From the NCBI GenBank assembly GCA_965198825.1, contig CBDAQB010000003.1, forward strand, positions 1,302,001-1,366,000: DNA of 64,000 nt. The letters are read 5' to 3'. Made by a program: the position numbers and the translations under genes. The DNA comes from BOG-908 sp965198825. Its GTDB lineage: Bacteria > Pseudomonadota > Alphaproteobacteria > Acetobacterales > Acetobacteraceae. Shown piece by piece: positions 54,012 through 60,786 of this stretch. Position 1 is the stretch's first letter, and every line of letters begins with the position of its first letter. The notes beneath the pieces were generated by a model that was not told where the DNA came from, made no database searches, and worked only from the letters and a program-made list of their open reading frames with translations.

Positions 54012-55414
54012 CGTCTTTCTTCCAGCATCGCGGTAAACCGCCGAAACAGATGGCCACTATCGCTAGGCCCAGGCGAAGCCTCAGGATGATACTGCACCGA
54101 GAAAGCCCGCTTGCCCTCGCAAGCAATCCCCTCGTTGCTCCCATCAAACAGGCTGACATGAGTCACAGTCACCCCCTCAGGCAGCGACTTGTCGTCCACG
54201 GCGAAACCATGGTTCTGCGACGTAATCTCCACCCGCCCCGTCGCCAACTCCTTCACCGGCTGGTTGGCCCCACGATGCCCCCGGTCAAGCTTGTAGGTGC
54301 GCGCACCCAACGCCAGAGCCAGAAGCTGATGTCCCAGGCAAATGCCGAAAACCGGCGTTCCGCTGGCGAGCACGCCCTGAATGGCAGGCACCGCGTAAAC
54401 CCCAGTCGCCGCAGGATCGCCAGGCCCATTCGAGAGAAAAACCCCGTCTGGCTTGTGCCTCAAAATGTCTTCGGCCGTGCTGGTTGCCGGCACCACGGTG
54501 ACGAGGCACCCTGCGCTGGCGAGCGAACGCAGAATGTTTCTCTTGGCGCCATAATCCACCGCCACGACGTGATGCTTCGCACCCTCCTGCCGTCCGAATC
54601 CTTCAGGCCAGGCCCACAGCGTTTCGTCCCAGGCGTAGGTCTGCGTGCAGGAAACCGCTTGCGCCAGATCCATGCCTTCGAGCCCCGGCCAGGCCGCCGC
54701 CTTCGCCTGCAGCGCCGCGACATCGAAAACTCCGTTGGCCGGAAAGGCCAAAACCCCATGCGGCGGCCCGCCGTCACGTATTCGCATCGTCAGCGCCCGC
54801 GTATCCACGCCTGAAATCCCTGGCACATTCTGCGCGCGCAGCCAGGCATCGAGCGTCTGCACCGATCGCCAGTTCGAAGGCTCGGTCACATCCTGCTTCA
54901 CCACCAGCCCGCGTGCGGCAATGGTCAGCGCCTCGATATCCTCACGGTTGGCGCCCACGTTCCCGATGTGGGGAAAGGTAAAGGCGATCACCTGCCCGGC
55001 ATAGGAAGGATCGGTCAGCGTCTCCTGATACCCTGTCATGCCAGTGTTGAAGCAAAGCTCCGACGCCTCCGCGCCATCCGCCGGCGTATGAGCGCCAAAG
55101 CCGCGCCCCCAGAACATCGTGCCGTCGGCCAACACCAGGACCGCAGTAGCACCCGCCGGCGCCGCCGTTTCCGTCACGCCCATGCTGTCCCCTTTGTCGG
55201 TCGGCTTCAGATCACGTCCCGCCTGCAAATCACGCCCCGTCTGCAAGTCACGCCATGAGTACGGCGTCGAGGCCATGACCGCAGGCCAATGCTTCGCTGG
55301 AATGGCCCGCGCCTGCCGCCACTTGCGCACCGCCTCGGTGCCAACGCCGGTCAGCCGCGCCGCTGCCTCGGCGCCGCCCATTGCCTCGATGATGACATCC
55401 ACGCTCAAGCTCAT
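54002..55414 (-). CDS. carA: Carbamoyl-phosphate synthase small subunit with N-terminal helix-turn-helix extension
   Basis: CarA hydrolyses glutamine to feed ammonia to CarB. From the ATG at 55414 the protein is 470 residues, against about 390 for CarA. The standard CarA part starts at about residue 78 (ATG at 55183, itself preceded by GGGGA) and contains FNTGMTGYQETLTDPSY, GICLGHQLLALAL with the nucleophile Cys, and HPEASPGP. The first 50 residues (VIIEAMGGAEAAARLTGVGT, then AVRKWRQARAIPAKHWPAV) look like a small Cro/YdaS-type helix-turn-helix, joined by a linker of 6-residue repeats. No stop separates them. Whether one long or two forms are made is open. The last residues come from repeat sequence. 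Confidence 0.9.
   Translation of the reverse strand: MSLSVDVIIEAMGGAEAAARLTGVGTEAVRKWRQARAIPAKHWPAVMASTPYSWRDLQTGRDLQAGRDLKPTDKGDSMGVTETAAPAGATAVLVLADGTMFWGRGFGAHTPADGAEASELCFNTGMTGYQETLTDPSYAGQVIAFTFPHIGNVGANREDIEALTIAARGLVVKQDVTEPSNWRSVQTLDAWLRAQNVPGISGVDTRALTMRIRDGGPPHGVLAFPANGVFDVAALQAKAAAWPGLEGMDLAQAVSCTQTYAWDETLWAWPEGFGRQEGAKHHVVAVDYGAKRNILRSLASAGCLVTVVPATSTAEDILRHKPDGVFLSNGPGDPAATGVYAVPAIQGVLASGTPVFGICLGHQLLALALGARTYKLDRGHRGANQPVKELATGRVEITSQNHGFAVDDKSLPEGVTVTHVSLFDGSNEGIACEGKRAFSVQYHPEASPGPSDSGHLFRRFTAMLEERRSF
55211..55254. repeat. 18-bp tandem repeat in the carA linker
   Basis: Two nearly identical 18-bp units (55211-55228, 55229-55246) and a partial third (55247-55254) read on the minus strand as RDLQTG / RDLQAG / RDLKPT. 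Being a multiple of three, changes in copy number keep the helix-turn-helix segment in frame with CarA. Confidence 0.85.
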
Positions 55415-55571
55415 ACCCAAACCATATGGGAAAAAACTTCCCACATCAACGAATGCCGCGCGCAACTGGGAAATGCGCTACCGAGATACCGGCAAGCGCG
55501 ACGCTTGACGGTCCCTGTTTGCCCCGCCACTTCTACCTGAGCTTGAGCCAAGCGCCCGCGTCCGAGGGACC

Positions 55572-56546
55572 ATGTCCACCCGCATCGAGATAGACCATCG
55601 CCGTCCAGACCTGCGGGCCCTGCGGCATCCGGAGAAGGCGCACCGTCCGGAGAACCCCATCCAGCGCAAGCCGGACTGGATACGCGTACGCGCCCCGACC
55701 AGCCCGATCTACCACGAAACCCGCGCCCTCATGCGCGAGAACGGCCTGGTCACCGTCTGCGAGGAAGCCGCCTGCCCGAACATCGGCGAATGCTGGTCTC
55801 AGCGCCACGCCACCATGATGATCATGGGCGACACCTGCACCCGCGCCTGCAGCTTCTGTAACGTCCGCACCGGCCAGCCAGACGCGCTGAACCCCTCGGA
55901 ACCCGCCCGCGTGGCCGATGCGGTCGCCAGGCTCGGCCTTCGCCACGTGGTCATCACCTCGGTCGACCGCGACGATCTTCCCGATGGCGGCGCCACCCAC
56001 ATCGCCGCCACCATCGCCGCCATCCGCGCCGCGGCCCCTGCCGCCACGGTCGAAGTCCTCACCCCTGACTTCCTGCGCAAGCCCGGCGCCGGCGACATCG
56101 TCACGGCAGCGAGGCCAGACGTCTTCAACCACAACCTCGAAACCGTCCCGCGCCTCTACCCCAGCATCCGTCCCGGTGCGCGCTACTATCAGTCGCTACG
56201 CCTTCTCGACTCGGTAAAGGCAAAGGATCCCGCCATCTTCACCAAATCCGGCCTCATGCTCGGCCTCGGCGAACAGCGCGCCGAAGTCCTCCAGGTGATG
56301 GACGACCTGCGCATCGCCGACGTGGATTTCCTCACCCTCGGCCAGTACCTTCAGCCGACGTCGCACCACGCGCCGATCGACCGCTTCGTCACTCCTGCCG
56401 AGTTCGAGGATTACGCCAGCGCCGCGCGCGCCAAAGGGTTTGCCATGGTCGCCGCCACCCCGCTGACACGCAGCTCCTACCATGCGGACGCCGACTTCGC
56501 CCGCCTGCGCGACGTGCGCACCGCCAGCCTCGCCGCGGCCGCCTAG
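55572..56546 (+). CDS. lipA: Lipoyl synthase
   Basis: LipA is a radical-SAM enzyme that inserts two sulfurs into octanoyl groups bound to lipoyl domains. The 324-residue protein has both clusters: Cys63, Cys68 and Cys74 (CEEAACPNIGEC, auxiliary cluster) and Cys89, Cys93 and Cys96 (CTRACSFC, radical-SAM cluster). The C-terminal RSSYHAD holds the conserved serine ligand. GAGGGA lies just before the ATG. It is followed 5 bp later by the COQ10/RatA-like gene, a pairing usual in alphaproteobacteria, and is divergent from carA. Confidence 0.97.
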   Translation: MSTRIEIDHRRPDLRALRHPEKAHRPENPIQRKPDWIRVRAPTSPIYHETRALMRENGLVTVCEEAACPNIGECWSQRHATMMIMGDTCTRACSFCNVRTGQPDALNPSEPARVADAVARLGLRHVVITSVDRDDLPDGGATHIAATIAAIRAAAPAATVEVLTPDFLRKPGAGDIVTAARPDVFNHNLETVPRLYPSIRPGARYYQSLRLLDSVKAKDPAIFTKSGLMLGLGEQRAEVLQVMDDLRIADVDFLTLGQYLQPTSHHAPIDRFVTPAEFEDYASAARAKGFAMVAATPLTRSSYHADADFARLRDVRTASLAAAA

Positions 56547-56551
56547 CCCCG

Positions 56552-56995
56552 GTGCCCACCTATGCTGACCGCAAGCTCGTGGGCTACACGCCCGAGCAGA
56601 TGTTCGACCTCGTCGCGGACGTGGACCGCTACCCGGACTTCCTCCCGTGGTGCGTCGGCGCCCGGGTCAAAACCCGCACCGAAACCCTCCTCCACGCCGA
56701 CCTCACCATCGGCTTCGGACCTTTCCGCGAAAGCTTCACCAGCCGCGTCGAACTCGAGCGCCCGCACCGCATACGCGTCCAGTACGAGAACGGCCCCTTC
56801 CGCTACCTGAACAACCAATGGGTCTTCATCGCCGACCCCAAAGGCGTGCAGGTCGATTTCTGGGTGGACTTCGAATTTCGTAGCCGAATGTTACAACGGG
56901 CGATCGGCGTGGTGTTCAACGAGGCAGTGCGGCGTATGGTCGGCGCGTTCCTCAAGCGTGCCCAGGAGATCTACGGGGCGCCCAAGCTGCCTTAG
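56552..56995 (+). CDS. COQ10/RatA-like START-domain protein
   Basis: A 147-residue helix-grip protein of the polyketide cyclase/START group. YTPEQMFDLVADVDRYPDFLPW and FRESFTSRVELERPHRI are the family hallmarks. Alphaproteobacterial members are annotated either as RatA toxins or as ubiquinone-binding COQ10 homologues; the respiratory role is more likely here, with lipA adjacent, but this is inference. The start is GTG at 56552, 5 bp after the lipA stop; no ATG is available before the conserved segment. The EF-hand gene follows 23 bp later. Confidence 0.9.
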   Translation: MPTYADRKLVGYTPEQMFDLVADVDRYPDFLPWCVGARVKTRTETLLHADLTIGFGPFRESFTSRVELERPHRIRVQYENGPFRYLNNQWVFIADPKGVQVDFWVDFEFRSRMLQRAIGVVFNEAVRRMVGAFLKRAQEIYGAPKLP

Positions 56996-57018
56996 GAACT
57001 TCCTTGGAAGGGCTTCCC

Positions 57019-57453
57019 ATGCGCCTCGCCGCTTCGATGATCTTCGTCCTTCTAGCCGGCTCTGCCCTGGCGCAGCCAACACCGCCGCCTCCCGGAGACT
57101 TCCCACCCGACTCAGAGGAAGCCCCTTCCGGCCCGCCAAGTCCGATACCGCCGCCCGGCTACAACCAGAACCAGGCGCCGCCCCCCGGATACGGCCAGGC
57201 CCCACCGCCCGGACAGGGCGGCCGCATGTCCCCGCGAGACCGCTTCGCAGCCGCCAACGTCACCCGGGACGGCCGTCTTACGCGCGAGCAAGCCGGTCAA
57301 GCCCGCTGGATGCCCATCGCCCGCCACTTCGACGAAATCGACACCGACCACAAAGGCTATGTGACGATGCAGGACATTCGCGAATGGTCACGCGCGCGCC
57401 GGGCTGCGCGCCAGCAGTTTCAGGGGGCTCCGCAGCCTGAGCCGCAACAGTAA
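57019..57453 (+). CDS. Secreted EF-hand protein with proline-rich segment
   Basis: A 144-residue exported protein. A signal peptide (RLAASMIFVLLAGSALA, cleavage before QPTPPP) leads into a proline/glycine-rich region of about 50 residues with PPPGYxQ-type repeats. Two EF-hand-like loops follow: NVTRDGRLTREQ and DTDHKGYVTMQD, the second with the better DxDxxG pattern. Calcium binding is likely but degenerate in loop one. Function is unknown. GGAAGGG precedes the ATG at 57019. A family A left arm begins 9 bp after the stop, and the IS630 element follows. Confidence 0.8.
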   Translation: MRLAASMIFVLLAGSALAQPTPPPPGDFPPDSEEAPSGPPSPIPPPGYNQNQAPPPGYGQAPPPGQGGRMSPRDRFAAANVTRDGRLTREQAGQARWMPIARHFDEIDTDHKGYVTMQDIREWSRARRAARQQFQGAPQPEPQQ

Positions 57454-57461
57454 GGAAGGCC

Positions 57462-57486
57462 TTCTTTTTTGAAAAAAAAGAAGCAA
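57462..57486. repeat. Family A repeat, left half cut by the IS630 insertion
   Basis: This is the left arm of a family A element (TTCTTTTTTGAAAAAAAAG then AAGCAA), ending exactly at the TA where the insertion sequence begins. The matching remainder is at 58630-58687. Confidence 0.92.
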
Positions 57487-58629
57487 TACTCCGCTCACCT
57501 GAGAATCCGGAACCGACCCGGGTCGCGGATGCGGAAGTTGTCCGTGACTTGGTCGCAGAGCACGTCCCATCGGCTTGGCACGTCGTAACGCAGAAAGGTC
57601 AGGACGCGGGCGCGGAATTGCCTGAAGTTCGCAGCGCACCGGTTGTGGATCAGGGCTTTGTGCATCGCGAGCCACAATCGTTCGATCGGGTTCAGATGCG
57701 GGCAGTAGGGCGGGATGAAATGTAGCCTTATTCGGCAGTCTCGCCGGTCGAGCCAGGCTCTTACCAGCTTGGCGTGATGGCAGCGCGCATTGTCGAGCAT
57801 GACGTGGATCCGGCGCTTGGCCGGAAAGCGCGCCTCGATGGTTTGCAGCAGCGCAATCGTGCTGGTGGCGTCGACCGAGGGGACCTCGAGCACGCAGGTG
57901 GTGCCGGTGTGCAGGTCGATCGCACCTTGGATATTGACGTGCTCGCGGCCGGTGGTCTGCTCCACGGCGATCGCCACGCCCTTTGGCGCCCAGCAGCCGA
58001 CGGGCTGTGCGCCGTAGGTCGGATGCACCGCATCGGCGAACATCACCATCTCGTTCGCAGGAAGGCTGTTCAACAGCTTTTCGTAGACAGCGATGAACCG
58101 GCGCTGACGGTCGGGGTCCATCTTGCTCGGCACCGCCGCGGGCTTGCGGTGCTCAAACCCCAGCCGGTGCAGCAAGGCGACCAGCCCAGAGCGGCTCTCA
58201 TAGGTCACGCCGAACTGGCGCTCGATATAGGCGCCGACCTCGCACGTGGTGCGCGGCAGGGTGCGCTCCAGCCAGGCCTTGAGCTGGGTCTCCTGCGCCG
58301 GCGCCAGAAACGCGTGCCGGCCGCCGTAATGGAAGCCGACCAAGCCATCGATGCCGTCCTGCTCGAAGGTCTTGTGCCACTCACGGATGGTGTCGTCGTC
58401 CAGCAGCAAGACCTTGGCCACCTTGATAGGGCTCATCCCCTGGTCCAGCAGCACCAGGGCATTCGCCCGCCGCGCCAGACGATGGGCAGCAAGCCCGTCC
58501 CGAGCCAACTCGGTCAGGACCTGCCTCTCCTCAGCCGTGAGAAAGCCACCGCGCATGACCGCAAGGAGAATCTAAACACACAGCGCGCCGCAAGGGGCGA
58601 CGGAGCCGGATACTCAATGAGTCGGGGTA
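57487..58629. mobile_element. IS630-family insertion sequence
   Basis: The element is 1139 bp (57489-58627), flanked by TA on both sides (57487-57488 and 58628-58629), the target duplication expected of IS630/Tc1-mariner transposition. The ends 57489-57510 and 58606-58627 are imperfect inverted repeats: both finish inward with GAG, AATCCGG against TATCCGG, and differ by a 1-base offset. It carries one intact transposase gene. It interrupts a family A repeat after GAAGCAA. Confidence 0.93.
57495..58556 (-). CDS. IS630 family transposase
   Basis: A 353-residue DDE transposase. The N-terminal helix-turn-helix part (ALVLLDQGMSPIKVAKVLLL, then LVGFHYGGRH) is followed by a winged-helix segment with IERQFGVTYES. 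The catalytic triad is visible as MFADAVHP (first Asp), HVMLDNARCHHAK (second Asp) and HLNPIERLW (Glu). The frame is uninterrupted, so the element may be active. The stop lies inside the left terminal repeat. Confidence 0.95.
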   Translation of the reverse strand: MRGGFLTAEERQVLTELARDGLAAHRLARRANALVLLDQGMSPIKVAKVLLLDDDTIREWHKTFEQDGIDGLVGFHYGGRHAFLAPAQETQLKAWLERTLPRTTCEVGAYIERQFGVTYESRSGLVALLHRLGFEHRKPAAVPSKMDPDRQRRFIAVYEKLLNSLPANEMVMFADAVHPTYGAQPVGCWAPKGVAIAVEQTTGREHVNIQGAIDLHTGTTCVLEVPSVDATSTIALLQTIEARFPAKRRIHVMLDNARCHHAKLVRAWLDRRDCRIRLHFIPPYCPHLNPIERLWLAMHKALIHNRCAANFRQFRARVLTFLRYDVPSRWDVLCDQVTDNFRIRDPGRFRILR

Positions 58630-58687
58630 AAAAAACTTTTGCGCCGTGGGACCCGGATTGTGACGGCGGCCGAGCCTTCAAAAAGTT
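58630..58687. repeat. Family A repeat, right half beyond the IS630 insertion
   Basis: It resumes with AAAAAACTTTTGCG, then core TGGGACCCGGATTGTGACGG, and ends at AAAAAGTTG, where the right arm is cut off. The break is followed within 10 bp by a fragment of family C, so the right end was lost to a second rearrangement. Confidence 0.88.
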
Positions 58688-58696
58688 GGCGCGGCG

Positions 58697-58715
58697 CGTC
58701 GGATGACCGTCACGG
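58697..58715. repeat. Family C fragment
   Basis: CGTCGGATGACCGTCACGG matches the inner right part of the family C element at 19370-19388. The other arm and the centre are absent. It directly follows the truncated family A right arm and precedes the XRE gene stop. Confidence 0.65.
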
Positions 58716-58726
58716 CGACTTCCGGC

Positions 58727-58990
58727 TCAACCAGCGAACACTTCGCTGATTTTCATGTCTAGCACGTCAACGATGGTCAGCAGATCGCCGACTACGACGC
58801 GTTCCTTTCCGTCCTCGTAAGCCTCGAGCTGTGCGACGGTGAGGTGGGTAGCCTTGGCTAGCGCACGAATGGTGAAACCCCGCCGGACCCGCATGGCACT
58901 CAGGTTCGCGCCCATGGCGACTTCGATCTGGAAACCCGGCGGCAGTCCATGCATCGGGAGCGAAGAAGCTTGCGTGTGGGCCTGGGCCAT
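58727..58990 (-). CDS. XRE-family helix-turn-helix regulator
   Basis: An 87-residue Cro/CI-type DNA-binding protein. LSAMRVRRGFTIRALAKATH is helices 1-3, with LTVAQLEAYEDGKERVVVGD as recognition helix and following helix; the C terminus LLTIVDVLDMKISEVFAG closes the fold. The ATG at 58990 has AGGAGA 7 bp before it. No partner domain. It is divergent from a 60-residue ORF across a 198-bp AT-rich region, an arrangement typical of a self-regulating repressor. Its targets are unknown. Confidence 0.85.
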   Translation of the reverse strand: MAQAHTQASSLPMHGLPPGFQIEVAMGANLSAMRVRRGFTIRALAKATHLTVAQLEAYEDGKERVVVGDLLTIVDVLDMKISEVFAG

Positions 58991-59124
58991 ATGATCTCTC
59001 CTTGAATGCACAAACTACAACACGACAACCCGTAAGCTGATCAACCCATCTTTCCTCAACTCTTCGGGAGATGTGCGCACGGGAAGCACATACCATAAGT
59101 GGAATGGTTGACGCTTACGACATA

Positions 59125-59142
59125 TTAACGCAACTTTAACGC
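59125..59142. promoter_or_regulatory. Helically phased direct repeat, possible operator
   Basis: TTAACGC occurs at 59125-59131 and again at 59136-59142, 11 bp apart, one helical turn. It lies in the AT-rich 198-bp region between the divergent XRE gene and the small ORF. TTGACG is seen at 59108-59113. A role as binding site for the XRE protein is inference. Confidence 0.35.
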
Positions 59143-59188
59143 GAGTGTTTCTGCTCGATTAAAGAATACGGTTGTATGAGGATTTTTA

Positions 59189-59371
59189 ATGGTTACCGAG
59201 AACGGCGCGAAAATCACGCTTCAGGATTGGTCTCTCTCCCTCCAGGGCGTTCTTCAGCAGGCAGACACCGCGCGGCGCGAAGGCGACGAGGAACGCGCCA
59301 AGGCGCTCATCACGGCCGCCTACACCATCCTGGATTTCGGCTATGCCCGGGTGCCGCTCGATAACCCCTAG
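59189..59371 (+). CDS. Small hypothetical protein (60 residues)
   Basis: A 60-residue acidic/helical protein that I do not recognise. It starts MVTENGAKITLQDWSLSLQG and continues with a charged helix QADTARREGDEERAKALITA. GAGGA lies 6 bp before the ATG, which supports translation. Its upstream region is AT-rich and shared with the XRE gene. Its TAG stop shares a CTAG palindrome (59368-59371) with the convergent glycosyltransferase gene. A product of 62 residues in another frame (from 59176) is less likely because it lacks the ribosome-binding site. Confidence 0.6.
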   Translation: MVTENGAKITLQDWSLSLQGVLQQADTARREGDEERAKALITAAYTILDFGYARVPLDNP

Positions 59372-60786
59372 CGGTGCCGCTCGGCGATCTGCCGGTAGAA
59401 CGCCTGCTTCCTGTCCTCGGCCTCCGTGTTCTTGAACCGCCTCACCAGGTGATGGATGTGCGGCCCGCCACGCGTTCCTCCTATCGCCGAGGCATCGAGT
59501 GGCGGAAACCCCAAAGGCACATCCCGCACCGTCTCATGCACCGCCCCTGAGTAGAGCGGCCGCGGCCTCGCCCCATGCCGAAGCAGCCGCGCCTGGCGAT
59601 CCGGGTAAGGAGAGACTGTCCCGGACTTATCCGCCCCTCGGTAATTATAGCGCGGCAGCGAATAGGCGTCGTAGCGCCCCTCGGTCATCAACGCCTGCAA
59701 GACCGGCACATCTTCCGGCGCCATCTCTTCGTCCGCATCCAGCATCAGCACCCAATCATACTGCGCCGGCACCATCGCCACCGCCGCATTGCGCATATCG
59801 GAAAACCGGTCGTCGAAACGCGCGTGATCGATCACCTGAAACGCTCCCGGAACCGGTGAATTCGCCAGAAAACCTTCCACCAGCGCCGGCGTCTCGTCTT
59901 CCGAACCGGTATCCAGCACGGCTATGAAAGCAGCAAAGGGCAGGGCGCTCGTCAGCATGTTGACGACGCACGCCGCCTCATCACGAACGATGGCCGCCAC
60001 CGCGAGCGAGGGGGCACGCGCGAGCGGCACCGGGCGAACATCAGGCGGCGCATAGCTCACCGGCAGCAGCCAGCCACCCAGATGGTGCAGGTCGAAATCA
60101 CGCCACCGCAGCGGCGGCTCGCCAGGCCGCGACGCCGCGACCAGTGCACTCAGCCCGTCGCTGTCGAAAGCGCCGGCGCGGTTGACCGCCACAAGCGACC
60201 GCGGCCGGAGCAGGCTTAAAAGCAAAGGCAGCCACGACACATCGGCCGGCGGCCCAAGGATGAACAAAGCGTCGACCTCCGCCCCCTGGCCGGCGAGAAA
60301 TTCGCAAGCCGCCAGCGGCGCAAACGAACTTTGCAGAACGGCCGTGCCATCCGCGAGCGCCCTCGCGGCCAAGCCCGGTGGTGTCGCGCCGATATGCAGC
60401 AGGGCCGCGTCCGCTCCACCCATCGCAGCGATATCGTCGAGCCTGGCATCGTCCCCAACCACCACGCCCAACCGCGCCTGCTCGAGTTGCGCGATCTGCA
60501 AGCCGAAACCCTGCCGCAACGCCGGATCCGACACGCTGCCGCCGCCGCGCTCGAACCCACCGGCTGCCTGCAGCAACGCGAGCGCCAAAGGCGCGCCCAC
60601 CGCCTCCCGTTTGGCTTCCCCCATGACCTGCGCTGCATAAAGCTTGAATTCATCCGACTTCAGCACCGCCCGCCGGCCCGCATCGAAGTCCGGATAATAA
60701 TGCCTGAACGCAGCAATCGTATTGGCATTCTCAGGCGCCCGGCCAAGTAGGCATCGGTAGAGGTCGATCACGTCCTGGTCCGTCAC
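59368..60786 (-). CDS. Glycosyltransferase family 2 with an N-terminal phycobilisome-linker/DUF4214-like segment
   Basis: A 472-residue protein. The first 60 residues (VIDLYRCLLGRAPENANTIA...) resemble the xxLYRxLLGRxPE repeats found at the start of some glycosyltransferases (DUF4214-type). A FkbM-like or spacer region follows, and a GT2 domain starts near residue 265: VAAIVRDEAACVVNMLTSAL, VLDTGSEDET, and the metal-site VLMLDADEEM. Start is a GTG at 60786 that overlaps the stop of the bioF-bioD gene as GTGA, so translation may be coupled although no functional link is obvious. Its stop shares CTAG with the small ORF. Confidence 0.83.
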   Translation of the reverse strand: MTDQDVIDLYRCLLGRAPENANTIAAFRHYYPDFDAGRRAVLKSDEFKLYAAQVMGEAKREAVGAPLALALLQAAGGFERGGGSVSDPALRQGFGLQIAQLEQARLGVVVGDDARLDDIAAMGGADAALLHIGATPPGLAARALADGTAVLQSSFAPLAACEFLAGQGAEVDALFILGPPADVSWLPLLLSLLRPRSLVAVNRAGAFDSDGLSALVAASRPGEPPLRWRDFDLHHLGGWLLPVSYAPPDVRPVPLARAPSLAVAAIVRDEAACVVNMLTSALPFAAFIAVLDTGSEDETPALVEGFLANSPVPGAFQVIDHARFDDRFSDMRNAAVAMVPAQYDWVLMLDADEEMAPEDVPVLQALMTEGRYDAYSLPRYNYRGADKSGTVSPYPDRQARLLRHGARPRPLYSGAVHETVRDVPLGFPPLDASAIGGTRGGPHIHHLVRRFKNTEAEDRKQAFYRQIAERHR

